DNA of 52,655 bases from CAVQJU01 sp963729215. Its GTDB lineage: Bacteria; Acidobacteriota; Vicinamibacteria; Vicinamibacterales; CAVVIG01. The notes beneath the pieces were generated by a model. The model was given only the letters and a program-made list of their open reading frames with translations, did not search any database and had not been told where the DNA came from. The stretch spans positions 1 through 52,655 of the forward strand of contig CAVSND010000003.1 of assembly GCA_963729215.1 (NCBI GenBank), read 5' to 3'. Both the position numbers and the translations under genes were made by a program. How positions within the stretch are numbered: position 1 is the first letter of the stretch; the number at the start of each line of letters is the position of its first letter. Shown piece after piece: positions 26,692 to 36,264 of the stretch.

Positions 26692-28481
26692 ATCAGCACG
26701 CCCGACAGTTCGCGGTCGAAAAGAAGTCCAGGCGCCGCGTCGAGCTTCGCCTTCAGAGCGGCCCAGCCCGGAATCACCGACGGCGTCAGGAGGACGTACG
26801 CGACCTTCCACTCGTGCAGGGCCGCGATGCTCGCGTCTGACGGGAAGTCCACGAGTGCGGCGCGCCGTTCCCAGAGAATCGCCGGCATGAAACCGTCGCC
26901 AACCGGGCCAAAGGCGGTCGGATGGCCGTGAACGGTTTTGTAGTAGTCCTGCGCGGATCGGAAGATCTGCTCCACGGGGAGCTCGACGACCGACCCACCC
27001 GGATGCTGCGCGAGCCAGATATCCGCGGCGCGAGGCTCGAGCCGTATGGCGGGAACGTCGCTCCGGCTCTCCGCCAGCACAAGCACGCAGAGTGCGCTGA
27101 CAACGAGCGCTGGAACCCCGCGGTGGCTCCAGGTATGCCGGCGGACCTCTGCGACCACCATCTGCGTGCCCGCGCCGGCGAGCGCCGCGGTCATCAGCCC
27201 CGTCCAGACTCCGAACCGGGCCATGACACGCATGCCGCTGGTGAGGGGCACGAACACGAACATGAACATCGCGGGAAGTGGTATTGGAACTGCACGCTCC
27301 GCGAGAACCTGTGCCTGCAGCTGCGCCAACGACGGAAAAACGCCGGCGCCTTTCGCGACCAGGGCGGCTACCGAAGCACTCACCGGCACGACTATCTGGC
27401 GATCGTCGGAATGCAGCGTCGGCCCGAGCGAGATGAGGAAGGAGACGACCGCTACGGCGATGGCCGCCTGCAGCGCCCGGGGACGCCGGCGTGCGAGCAG
27501 GACGACGGCTGTCAGGGCCAGCGCGGTGTACCCCAGGGACACCCCCCTCTCGACCCACGACTGGGCCTCCTGCGGGAATCTCTGGAGCATGAAATCCGCC
27601 CACAATGAATTCAGACGGTTCGGGAGAAAGAAGTCGTAGAAGTTGAGGGACCAGATTTCCATCTGATCGAAGCTTCGCGTCAGGCCCCCGGCCGCGCGAA
27701 GCCTGAGGTACGGAACAAGAAACGGCAGGATCATCACTGCCGCCGCCGCGCCGGCCGCAAGCAGTCCCCGCCACCACGCCATGGTCCAGTTCTCCCGCCA
27801 GGGACGGCTGCGAACGACGGTGTATAACGGCAGCATCAACCCGATCGCATAGGCGTAGTACCACGACGAGAGCGCGACGAGCGCGAAGGCCACGCCGACC
27901 GCCGCACCTCGAGCCAACGACTTCCTCTCGACGAAGCGGTCGACCGCATAGAGCGACCACGGTATCCAGTGGGTGCTCACCATGTGGAGGTGACCCGGGA
28001 GGTGCGCGAAACGGTACGGCAGAAACGCCGCGATCACTCCGGCGATAATCCCCCCCTCCGTGCTGCCGGTGAGACGCGACACCCATATGTAAGTGCCGAA
28101 TCCGGTCATCACGAACGTAAAGAGCAGCGTCACGTTGTACGCAACGACCGGTCCCCACAGCGCCGTAATCGGAATGGCTGGAATCGTCGTGGCTGGAAAC
28201 AACTCGCCGTTGACGACGTTGTGGCCGATGGGAAAGTAGCTGGATGGATCGAAGAACGGCAGCTGGCGCAGATCGACGATGGCCCGCTTCATCCACCAGA
28301 ACTGACGGATGCAAAACAGGTTGTCTCCCTCCCAACCCGCGGTGAGCGACACGGGATGGAGAACCAGAGGCGTGACCATGATCGCGGTGAGCGCGCAGAT
28401 ACAGCGCCAGAGCGGCGCCGTCGTCGTACCAGCGGCATCCTGGTCGCGCGCCGGCCCACGATCCGCTGTGTTCGCAGTCAC
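26676..28481 (-). CDS. GT-C-fold membrane glycosyltransferase-like protein
   Basis: A 601-residue protein starting at GTG 28481, which overlaps the stop of the upstream gene as GTGA. Helices include WRCICALTAIMVTPLVLHPV and TAALAGAGTQMVVAEV. The first loop contains WEGDNLFCIRQFWWMKRAIV and the pattern FPIGHNVVNGELFPA common to bacterial GT-C proteins. A soluble domain of about 130 residues closes the protein (GGSVVELPVEQIFRSAQDYY, EWKVAYVLLTPSV). It is the third gene of the 32984-26676 run. It lacks the discoidin domain found in its two upstream neighbours. Confidence 0.85.
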   Translation of the reverse strand: MTANTADRGPARDQDAAGTTTAPLWRCICALTAIMVTPLVLHPVSLTAGWEGDNLFCIRQFWWMKRAIVDLRQLPFFDPSSYFPIGHNVVNGELFPATTIPAIPITALWGPVVAYNVTLLFTFVMTGFGTYIWVSRLTGSTEGGIIAGVIAAFLPYRFAHLPGHLHMVSTHWIPWSLYAVDRFVERKSLARGAAVGVAFALVALSSWYYAYAIGLMLPLYTVVRSRPWRENWTMAWWRGLLAAGAAAAVMILPFLVPYLRLRAAGGLTRSFDQMEIWSLNFYDFFLPNRLNSLWADFMLQRFPQEAQSWVERGVSLGYTALALTAVVLLARRRPRALQAAIAVAVVSFLISLGPTLHSDDRQIVVPVSASVAALVAKGAGVFPSLAQLQAQVLAERAVPIPLPAMFMFVFVPLTSGMRVMARFGVWTGLMTAALAGAGTQMVVAEVRRHTWSHRGVPALVVSALCVLVLAESRSDVPAIRLEPRAADIWLAQHPGGSVVELPVEQIFRSAQDYYKTVHGHPTAFGPVGDGFMPAILWERRAALVDFPSDASIAALHEWKVAYVLLTPSVIPGWAALKAKLDAAPGLLFDRELSGVLIYRVP

Positions 28482-30721
28482 TTGACGCGGTCCGCTTCCC
28501 ACGCCGTCATCTCGTCGATGGCCCATTGCCAGATGCGCGTGGCGCCAAGCTGCCGGAGAACGATGCGCGCGCTTCTATTCGCCGGGAGCCAGAGATCGAT
28601 TGGGGCATTCACGGGGTCGCGCGCGATGCCGTCCACCAGCTGGCGGACGGTGTTGCCCCGAAACAGCGTTCGCGTCTGACCGTCGGCGCCGACGCTGTCC
28701 ACCTGCAGGTCCCGTGGGTAATCGCCCGTGCTCCGTTCGCTGGTTTCGAAGCGCAGGCGCGCGATGTCGCGGGGGCCGTCGAACGCAATCTCCACGACTT
28801 CCTGCCCGCGCTGGCGCCCGTCGCTGAACCATCGGGTGTCGAGATCGCCGTCGAGTATGCGCGGCAGACGCTCGCTGTCCTGATTCGCCGTCAGCCGCAT
28901 GGCGGACGCCGCCACGCGGCGCAACGCCGGCTCCGGCACGAGCGGCCGCAGCGGCTCACGCTCTGACGTGCCCGATGCGGCCAGCGTGAAGACGAGCATG
29001 CCCTCGAAGCGCACCTCTTCCACCACCTGCTCGCGCTCGGTCCGCAGGGCGTCCACCATGCTGGCTGCGAATGCCGGGTCCTCGAAGAAGGACGGGTGGA
29101 CCGTGACCGTTCGAATGCCGAGGTCCCGCAGCGCGCGGATACTGTCGCCGAACCGCTCGAGCTCGGCAAGCGGCGACGCCGGGCCACCGTAGAACTTGTC
29201 CATCGCCGAGTTGTAGCCGCTCCGCCCGTTCAGAATCGGCTGCCGATGTACCAACGAGATGTACTCGTACCCGTACCCGTGGCCGACGACGCCGCTCTCG
29301 AAATTGCCGATCGGCAACTCGAGCATCGGGCCCTGGGCCCGATCGCGTATCCACTGATACGCCGCGCGATTGTCGCGCTCGAGCGCGACGACCGAGGGCA
29401 TGGGAATCGACCGGGGAATACCCTCGAGCAGGACGAGCGCGACTGCTCCTGCGACCACCGCCCTCGTACCCAGGCGGCCTCGGGGCAGCCACAGCACCGC
29501 GCCGCCGGCCAGAACAGCAAGCGTCAGATACACCATCGCCGAAAAGCGGCCGGGGACCCGCAGGCCGTCGAAGCCCGGCGCGTAGGCATAGAGGAGCCGG
29601 TAGAGGCCGCCTATCGGCAGCGGTCTCCCCCACGCGGCCGGCGCCGCGCCGAGCGAAAGCAGCATCGCCACGAGGCCCGACGCAACGTAGATCGCACCAA
29701 GGGGGAAACTGCCACGCCGCCACACGAGCGTCGCGAGACCGCCAGCTGACAGCAGCAGGATGCCAAGGCCAGGGAACAACTCCCCCTCGGGCCCTGCGGG
29801 TTTGGCGTACTGCCGGAAAAGCATCGGCGCCACGGATACCTCGGGGACGATGCCCAGGCTGCCGTGTCCGTACGCGCCGAGGTCCGCCCCGAACTGCTGG
29901 ACGTCTTCCTGACTGCGCCGCATCCCGTACTGTTCGCGCACCTCGCGATACACGACCACCACGGGCGCGAAGGTTGCCAACATGACCGCACCCGCCACGG
30001 CCAGCTCAGCCACCCGGCGCCACCGCAGTCGGCCCGACCGCCATAAACCGTGCACCATCACGAAGGCGACCGGCACGGCGCTGAGATACAGCGTGTAGAG
30101 ATTGGACCCGGTCTGCTCAATCCAGAAGAAGGCAAACGCCGCGAGCATCCACCGCGACCCACCCGCGAAGTAGCGATAGAGGGCCCACAACATCAACGGC
30201 GTCCAGCCGGTCCACAGCATCTGGATGTGAGACAGCTGTGGAATGCGGGCCTGGCAGAACGCGAAGGCGACGCCTGACACGAGCGCGGCATCGCGACGGC
30301 CTGTCAGTTCGCGCCCGAGCAGATAGGCGCCGCCGCCCGCGAGCACAATCGACAGGATGATGGCCACGTTGTAAGCGACCAGCGGACTCCCGCCACGTAG
30401 CCAGACAAGCGGTGCGGTCCAGATGGCGATGCCGAGGAGGTGCTCGGAGAACGCGAGCGTTCTCAGGTAGGGATAGAAAATGGGCGCATCCCACAGCCCC
30501 GTCAATCCATGCTTCAGGCGCTCGGCGTCCCAGCCGAGGATCCAGGCGTTCAGCAGCGGATCGCCGAGGTCGCTCGGAATGACCGTGCCCAGATGTTTCG
30601 CGAGCGGCCATGTGGCGATGATGGCCAGCAGGCCAAAGAAGCCGAGGACGGCGGCGGCCTCGACGCGCCACGAGAGGGCTCTCCCTCCGGGCTTCACTCG
30701 CTCGACCTCTCCTGGGGGCAT
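28478..30721 (-). CDS. GT-C-like membrane protein with C-terminal discoidin domain (copy A)
   Basis: A 747-residue protein. Residues 1-440 hold 10-12 membrane helices with first-loop GDPLLNAWILGWDAERLKHG, which contains the Asp typical of GT-C active sites. Residues 450-600 are a periplasmic domain (QGPMLELPIGNFESGVVGHG). Residues 610-745 form an F5/8 type C (discoidin) sandwich: ERLPRILDGDLDTRWFSDGR, VVEIAFDGPRDIARLRFETS and RIVLRQLGATRIWQWAIDEM. ATG 30721 is followed by PPGEVERVKPGGRAL, shared with copy B. The downstream gene starts inside its stop codon. The fusion suggests a glycosyltransferase that binds its own glycan product or acceptor. Confidence 0.85.
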   Translation of the reverse strand: MPPGEVERVKPGGRALSWRVEAAAVLGFFGLLAIIATWPLAKHLGTVIPSDLGDPLLNAWILGWDAERLKHGLTGLWDAPIFYPYLRTLAFSEHLLGIAIWTAPLVWLRGGSPLVAYNVAIILSIVLAGGGAYLLGRELTGRRDAALVSGVAFAFCQARIPQLSHIQMLWTGWTPLMLWALYRYFAGGSRWMLAAFAFFWIEQTGSNLYTLYLSAVPVAFVMVHGLWRSGRLRWRRVAELAVAGAVMLATFAPVVVVYREVREQYGMRRSQEDVQQFGADLGAYGHGSLGIVPEVSVAPMLFRQYAKPAGPEGELFPGLGILLLSAGGLATLVWRRGSFPLGAIYVASGLVAMLLSLGAAPAAWGRPLPIGGLYRLLYAYAPGFDGLRVPGRFSAMVYLTLAVLAGGAVLWLPRGRLGTRAVVAGAVALVLLEGIPRSIPMPSVVALERDNRAAYQWIRDRAQGPMLELPIGNFESGVVGHGYGYEYISLVHRQPILNGRSGYNSAMDKFYGGPASPLAELERFGDSIRALRDLGIRTVTVHPSFFEDPAFAASMVDALRTEREQVVEEVRFEGMLVFTLAASGTSEREPLRPLVPEPALRRVAASAMRLTANQDSERLPRILDGDLDTRWFSDGRQRGQEVVEIAFDGPRDIARLRFETSERSTGDYPRDLQVDSVGADGQTRTLFRGNTVRQLVDGIARDPVNAPIDLWLPANRSARIVLRQLGATRIWQWAIDEMTAWEADRVK
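30327..30412. repeat. 86-bp identical patch, first copy (in GT-C copy A)
   Basis: This stretch is identical, base for base, to 32590-32675 in the neighbouring paralogue, third codon positions included, and is bordered by a mismatch at each end. The surrounding sequence differs at many silent positions. That pattern is typical of gene conversion between tandem copies. Confidence 0.75.
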
Positions 30722-30746
30722 GAGTAGCGACTATTATCGGTCGACA

Positions 30747-32984
30747 CTACCTGGAGCGATCCGCCTCCCATAGAGTCATTTCATCGATGGACCATTGCCA
30801 GGTGTGGGTGGTTCCGAGCTGCCGGAGAATGATGGCTGCGCTCCTGTTGGTCGGGAGCCAGATGTCGATCGAGGCGTTCACGGGGTCTCGCGCGATGCCG
30901 TCCACCAGCTGACGGACGGTGTTCCCTCGAAACAGCGGTCGTATCTGGCCATCCGCGCCGACACTCTCCACCTGCAGATCCCGCGGGTAGTCGCCCGTGC
31001 TGCGCTCGCTCGTGCTGAAACGAAGACGCGCAATGTCGCGTGGCCGGTCGAAAGTAACCTGGACGACCTCCTGACCGCCCTGGTGCCCGTCGCTGAACCA
31101 TCGCGTATCGGGATCGCCGTCCAACATGCGCGACACACGCTCGCCGTCCTGATTCGCGGTCACACGCATGGAGGACGACCTCACGGGGCGCAGCGCCGAC
31201 TCGGGCAGCAGACGCCGCAACGGCTCGCGTTCCCAGCCGCTCGATGCGGCCAGGCTGAAGATGTGCATCGCTTCAAAGCGTCCCTCTTCGATCACCTGTG
31301 AACTCTCGGCCCGCAGGGCAGCAATGACACTGACCGCCACGGCGGGATCATCGAAGAAGCCGGGATGCACCGTGACGGTTCGAACGCCAAGATCGCGCAG
31401 CGCCCGGATGCCGTCGCCAAAACGCTCGAACTCCAGGAGCGGTGACGCAGGCCCGCCGAAAAAGTTCTGCATGGCCGAATAGTATCCGCTCCTTCCGTTC
31501 ATGATCCGCTGATGGTGTGACAACGAGAGATATTGATAGCGGAATGCAACCAGCGAGCTGTCGACGTCGCCGACAGGCAATTCGAGCATCGGCCCCTGGC
31601 CTCGGTCGCGAATCCAGCGGTACGCAGCGCGATCACTGCGCTCCAGGTCGACCATTGAGGGCAGCGGGATCGACCGCGGGATGCCCTCAAGCAGCATCAG
31701 AACTATGGCTGCGGCGACAACCGCCCTCGTCACCGCAAGGTTCCTGGGCAGCCACAGAACCGCACCACCCGCCAGCACCGCGAGCGTCAAGTACACCATC
31801 GTCGAAAAGCGGCTGGGCACTCGCAAGCCATCGAAGCCAGGCGCGTGGGCGTACAAGAACCGATAGGGCGCACCAATCGGCAACGGCTTGCCCCACGCGG
31901 CCGGTGCCGCGCCAAGCGACAGCAGCAGGGCAATAATTCCAGAGGCGATATACACGATGCCGAGAGGAAAACGCCTTCGTCGCAGAACAACCAGCGCCAG
32001 GCCGCCGGTTGACAGCACGAGGATGGTCAGGCCGGGGAACAATTCCCCTTCCGGCCCGGCCGGCTTCACGCTCTGCCGGAAGAGTATCGGCGCAATCGCC
32101 ACGCGGGGGACGATCTCGGCACTGCCATGCCCGTACGCCGAGAGGTCCGCGCTGTAGTTGTCAACATCCTGCTGGGTTCGTCGCAGTCCGTAGCGCTCGC
32201 GTACATCGCGGTACACCAGCGCCACGGGTGCAAACGTTGTCAGCATGAACACGCCCGTGATGGCCAGTTCGCCCAGGCGGCGCAACCGCCGCTCGCCCGC
32301 CTGCCACAAGCCGTACGACACGACCGCGGCAACTGGTGGAACGACGAGGAAGAGCGTGTACAGGTTGGACGCGGTCTGTTCAATCCAGAAGAACGCAAAC
32401 GCGGCCAGCATCGACCTTGACGCACCGGCGAAGTAGCGATGCAGCGCCCACAACATCAGCGGCGTCCATCCGATCATCAGCATCTGCAGGTGCGCCGTGT
32501 GCGGAAGACGAGCCTGACAGAACGCGAAGGCGATACCCGACACGAGCGCGGCGTCGCGACGGCCGGTCAACTCGCGCCCGAGCAGATAAGCGCCGCCGCC
32601 CGCGAGCACAATCGACAGGATGATGGCCACGTTGTAAGCGACCAGCGGACTCCCGCCACGTAGCCAGACAAGCGGAGCGGTCCAGACCGCGATACCGAGA
32701 AAATGTTCGGAGAATGCGAGCGTCCTTACGTAAGGAAAGAGAATCGGGGCATCCCAAAGACCGTGGAAGGCGTGCTTCAGGCGGTCGGCATCCCAGCCGA
32801 GAACCCACGCGACCAGAAGCGGGTCGCCGAGATCGCTCGGAATGACGGTGCCAAGGTGTGTTGCCAGCGGCCATGTGGCGATGATGGCGAGCAGGGCAAA
32901 GAAGCCAAGGACGAGGGCGGCCTCGACGCGTCGGGACGGCGTCCACCCTCCGGGCCTCGTTCGCTCGACCTCTCCAGGATGCAT
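30747..32984 (-). CDS. GT-C-like membrane protein with C-terminal discoidin domain (copy B)
   Basis: A 745-residue tandem paralogue of the 28478-30721 protein, with 25 bp between the two genes. It begins MHPGEVERTRPGGWTP, keeps GDPLLVAWVLGWDADRLKHA in the first loop, and ends with the same discoidin layout (SRMLDGDPDTRWFSDGHQ, LRFSTSERSTGDYP). Identity between the copies is high along the whole length and is total over an 86-bp patch. It is the first gene of the GT-C run; a TATTATC sequence lies just upstream of its ATG, but no promoter is certain. Confidence 0.86.
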   Translation of the reverse strand: MHPGEVERTRPGGWTPSRRVEAALVLGFFALLAIIATWPLATHLGTVIPSDLGDPLLVAWVLGWDADRLKHAFHGLWDAPILFPYVRTLAFSEHFLGIAVWTAPLVWLRGGSPLVAYNVAIILSIVLAGGGAYLLGRELTGRRDAALVSGIAFAFCQARLPHTAHLQMLMIGWTPLMLWALHRYFAGASRSMLAAFAFFWIEQTASNLYTLFLVVPPVAAVVSYGLWQAGERRLRRLGELAITGVFMLTTFAPVALVYRDVRERYGLRRTQQDVDNYSADLSAYGHGSAEIVPRVAIAPILFRQSVKPAGPEGELFPGLTILVLSTGGLALVVLRRRRFPLGIVYIASGIIALLLSLGAAPAAWGKPLPIGAPYRFLYAHAPGFDGLRVPSRFSTMVYLTLAVLAGGAVLWLPRNLAVTRAVVAAAIVLMLLEGIPRSIPLPSMVDLERSDRAAYRWIRDRGQGPMLELPVGDVDSSLVAFRYQYLSLSHHQRIMNGRSGYYSAMQNFFGGPASPLLEFERFGDGIRALRDLGVRTVTVHPGFFDDPAVAVSVIAALRAESSQVIEEGRFEAMHIFSLAASSGWEREPLRRLLPESALRPVRSSSMRVTANQDGERVSRMLDGDPDTRWFSDGHQGGQEVVQVTFDRPRDIARLRFSTSERSTGDYPRDLQVESVGADGQIRPLFRGNTVRQLVDGIARDPVNASIDIWLPTNRSAAIILRQLGTTHTWQWSIDEMTLWEADRSR
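32590..32675. repeat. 86-bp identical patch, second copy (in GT-C copy B)
   Basis: Partner of the patch at 30327-30412. It codes for a membrane stretch that includes LVAYNVAIILSIVLAGGGAY in both proteins. Confidence 0.75.
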
Positions 32985-33043
32985 GGGTGGCGACTATTAT
33001 CAGTCGAACAACCCACGTACCACTCGGGTCAGGAACTCACGCC

Positions 33044-34663
33044 TCAGGCGACCGAGGCGGCGAACTCCTCGTAGGTCCCTTTGAAGTCATGAATGCCCCC
33101 GTGAGCCCCGTGATCGACATCGCGATCGAAATGCCAGACTCTCGTCCCCACTTCTTCCATCACATCCTGGTCGTGGGTCACGAGCAGCACGGTCCCCTCG
33201 AACTTCTGGAGCGCCACGTTGAGCGCGTTGATCGATTCGAGGTCGAGATGGTTCGTCGGCTCATCCAGAACCAGCACGTTCGGCTTCTGCAGCATGATGC
33301 GGCAGAACAGCATTCTCGCGGTCTCGCCGCCTGACAGCGCCTCGGTAGGCTTGAGGCCTTCTTCTCCGCTGAACAGCATCTGCCCGAGCAGGCCGTGGAT
33401 ATCCTGCCGCGACGCGGACGGATCGAATTGATGCAGCCACTCGACGGCCGTCAGGCCCTTCTGAATCGCGCCGGTGTGGTCCTGGGGAAAGTAGCCGATG
33501 GACGTCTCGTGGCCCCATCGCACGGTGCCGCTGTCGATGTCCGACGCGGGAACGCCCGTGCCGTCGCCCCCTGCGAGCAGGGCTTTCAGCAGCGTGGTCT
33601 TTCCGAGGCCGTTCCGGCCGACGAGCACGATTTTTTCGCCACGATTGACGACCGCGCTGAACCCCGACACGACCGAGGCCCCGCCATGCGTCTTGGTGAC
33701 ACCGGAGAATTCGATGGCCACCCGTCCGGACGGACGATTCATCGAAAACTTGATGTACGGACGCTGAATATTCGAACGGGCGAGCTCGGTCGTCTGGAGC
33801 CGTTCGACCTCTTTCCGCCGCGACGTGACCTGGCTGGCCCGCGTGCCGGCGTGAAACCGCGCGATGAAGTCGTTGAGCTGCGCGATCTTCTTTTCCCGCT
33901 CGTCGTTGTCCGCCTCGATGCGCGAGCGGACCTGGGTTTTGGCGAGCACCATGTCGTCGTACCCGCCGGTGTACTGAATGATTGTCTGGTAGTCGATGTC
34001 CGCAGTGTGGGTGCAGACCGCGTTCAGAAAATGGCGATCGTGCGAGATCACGATCAGCGTGCCCTCGTAGCGGACCAGAAACTCGCGCAGCCAGTGAATG
34101 GAGTCGAGGTCGAGGTGGTTGGTAGGCTCGTCGAGCAGCAGCGCCTGCGGGCTGCCGAAGAGCGCCTGCGCGAGCAGGACACGGACCTTCTGCCCGGTCT
34201 GAAGCTCGCCCATCAGCCGTTCGTGCAGCGCCTGGCCGATATCGAGTCCCTGGAGCAGCACGGCGGCATCGCTCTCCGCCGTGTAGCCGTCCTCTTCCCC
34301 GACGATGCCTTCGAGCTCTCCCAGGCGCATGCCCTCGTGATCGGTGAGGGCCGGCTGCGTATAGAGCCGTTCACGCTCCTCGAGCGCGCTCCAGAGACGC
34401 TGGTTTCCCATCACCACCGTGTCGATCACGCGAAACCGATCGAAGGCAAACTGGTCCTGTCGAAGCACCCCGACCTTGGCCGGAGTGGTCACGGTCCCCT
34501 TCTGCGGAACGGCCTCGCCCGTCAGGAGCTTCATGAAGGTGGACTTGCCCGCCCCGTTAGGCCCCGTGAGGCCATACCGCCGGCCCTGGGAAAACGCGAC
34601 GGACACATCCTCGAAGAGGATCTTCGAGCCAAACCGCATCGATACAGACTGGACTGAAATCAT
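33044..34663 (-). CDS. ABC-F family ATPase (YbiT-like)
   Basis: A 539-residue soluble protein with two ABC ATPase domains and no membrane segment. Domain 1 has Walker A GPNGAGKST (about 36-44), signature GELQTGQKVRVLLAQAL and Walker B ALLLDEPTNHLDLDS. Domain 2 has GRNGLGKTT, LSGGETARMLF and VLVLDEPTNHLDLES. The charged linker between them (DNDEREKKIAQLNDFIARF) is the P-site tRNA-interaction motif type. ABC-F proteins bind the ribosomal E site and relieve stalling or give antibiotic protection; the length and first-domain signature fit the YbiT branch. It is transcribed alone. Confidence 0.92.
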   Translation of the reverse strand: MISVQSVSMRFGSKILFEDVSVAFSQGRRYGLTGPNGAGKSTFMKLLTGEAVPQKGTVTTPAKVGVLRQDQFAFDRFRVIDTVVMGNQRLWSALEERERLYTQPALTDHEGMRLGELEGIVGEEDGYTAESDAAVLLQGLDIGQALHERLMGELQTGQKVRVLLAQALFGSPQALLLDEPTNHLDLDSIHWLREFLVRYEGTLIVISHDRHFLNAVCTHTADIDYQTIIQYTGGYDDMVLAKTQVRSRIEADNDEREKKIAQLNDFIARFHAGTRASQVTSRRKEVERLQTTELARSNIQRPYIKFSMNRPSGRVAIEFSGVTKTHGGASVVSGFSAVVNRGEKIVLVGRNGLGKTTLLKALLAGGDGTGVPASDIDSGTVRWGHETSIGYFPQDHTGAIQKGLTAVEWLHQFDPSASRQDIHGLLGQMLFSGEEGLKPTEALSGGETARMLFCRIMLQKPNVLVLDEPTNHLDLESINALNVALQKFEGTVLLVTHDQDVMEEVGTRVWHFDRDVDHGAHGGIHDFKGTYEEFAASVA

Positions 34664-34747
34664 GGAGATAATCCCCCATGATACCGCGTTTCAGCCACGA
34701 ATGACACGGAGCACTGAAGCAGAGAGATGACCTGCAGGACGCGTGTG

Positions 34748-35547
34748 TCAGTGCGTCAGACCGTAAACGATGTAGTTGACGCCCAGCTTGTACGCCTCGT
34801 TGGTATCGTCAATCGGCCGGAGCCCGGTGCCCGACCATTCCCAGGTACCTGCGAGATGTCGGTGTTGTAGTTGACGATGACCTGGAGCCGCTTCGAGCGA
34901 TCGTTGTCCTCGAAGAGACCGCGGAAGATGGGGCGGCCGGCGATGTAGGCCTGCGGGATGATATCCAGGCGCGGGATCTCGAAGAACGCGTGAAAGATCC
35001 CGTGCGATGCGTCGAGATCGAGAAACCGCCCCTCAGGCATCACGCGCTTCATGGCGGCTTCGAATACTTCCCACCCGGATCCGAAGCTGTCGACGTCACC
35101 CCGAAAACGCCGCGGCTTGAAATCGTCGACGATGAGAAAACCGCCCTTCAGCAGGTAGGCGCGCAGGGCCGCGGCCTCTCCGTCGGTCATCGCCCACCAG
35201 TCCACCTCGATGATGTACGCCACCGGGTACTTGAAGATCTCCGGATCGTCGAGCGCGATCGCATTGATCTCGTCCGTGTGGGGATTGAGGTAGCTGATCT
35301 CGTTCATGATCCGCATCAGGTTCTGCTCGGCGACCGGATACCCGTGTCCCCAGGCAGGCCATCCCCCATACCAGTACCCGCCTGGTGCCGTGTCGTACTT
35401 GAGTCGTACGAACGTGAAGCGCCCGTCGTAGGGAATGTTCGGGCGGATCCGGAACGGCCCGCGGCCGAACTGGGCGAAGCCCGCCGCGGCGATGAGCACG
35501 CCGACCACCGTCCCGGCGACGACGCGCCCCCACCGGCGGACAGGCAC
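34748..35547 (-). CDS. DUF4159-domain exported protein, one frameshift
   Basis: About 266 residues. GTG 35547 starts a membrane or signal segment (VVAGTVVGVLIAAAGFAQF) followed by a DUF4159 domain: PNIPYDGRFTFVRLKYDTAP, DDPEIFKYPVAYIIEVDWWA and LLKGGFLIVDDFKPRRFRGD. After an indel near 34850 the end reads EWSGTGLRPIDDTNEAYKLG with stop at 34748. The domain resembles the glutamine-amidotransferase-like region of membrane BatA/DUF4159 proteins. It follows the response regulator by 8 bp, so it belongs to the two-component operon and may be its effector or sensor accessory. Confidence 0.85.
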
Positions 35548-35555
35548 CTGGCGTT

Positions 35556-36254
35556 TCAGCCTTGCGGGTTGAACCGGTATCCCACCCACGGCTCGGTGAC
35601 GAGGTACCGGGGGTTGGACGGATCGGGCTCGAGCTTCTTGCGAAGCTGCCCCATGAAGACGCGCAGATACTCCGGCTGCTCCTGCGACGCCTCGCCCCAG
35701 ACGGCTTCGAGCAGCGTCCGGTGGGTCAGGACACGGCTCGGGTGCTTCGCCATGTAGAGAAAGAGCTCGAACTCCTTCGGCGTCAGGCGAACCTCTGCCC
35801 CGCGCACATGCACGCGCCGAGCCTCGAGATCCACGCGGAAATCGCCGGCGTCGAACGACGCCATCTCCGGCTCGCCGTTGGCGCGGCGGATCGTGGCACG
35901 CACCCGCGCCAGGAGCTCGTCGATGCCGAACGGCTTCGTGACGTAGTCGTCCGCGCCCGAGTCGAGGGCCTCTACCTTGGTCCGCTCCTCGCCTTTCACA
36001 CTCAGCACGATGATCGGCACGTTCGAGACCGCGCGGATACGCCGGCACAGCTCGATGCCGTCCATGTGCGGCATGTACAGGTCCGTGATCACGAGCTCGG
36101 GCCGCCACTCGGTGAAATTCGTCATGGCCGACTCGCCCTCGGCCGCGGTCCTCACCTGGTATCCCTGGCTCGTGAGCACCGTTCTCAGAACCCGGGTGAT
36201 CTGCGGTTCATCGTCGACGACGAGCACGCGTGATCTCTCAATCGCTGTGGCCAT
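35556..36254 (-). CDS. KdpE-like OmpR-family response regulator
   Basis: A 232-residue regulator. The receiver domain has VLVVDDEPQITRVLRT, the phosphoacceptor Asp58 in LVITDLYMPHMDG and Lys in DDYVTKPFG. The OmpR-type winged helix spans about 135-230 (LTPKEFELFLYMAKHPSRV, HRTLLEAVWG, YLRVFMGQLRKKLEPD). Overall it resembles KdpE, but no kdp transport genes are nearby. It lies 10 bp downstream of its kinase and 8 bp upstream of the DUF4159 gene. Confidence 0.92.
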   Translation of the reverse strand: MATAIERSRVLVVDDEPQITRVLRTVLTSQGYQVRTAAEGESAMTNFTEWRPELVITDLYMPHMDGIELCRRIRAVSNVPIIVLSVKGEERTKVEALDSGADDYVTKPFGIDELLARVRATIRRANGEPEMASFDAGDFRVDLEARRVHVRGAEVRLTPKEFELFLYMAKHPSRVLTHRTLLEAVWGEASQEQPEYLRVFMGQLRKKLEPDPSNPRYLVTEPWVGYRFNPQG

Positions 36255-36264
36255 TACAACACCT

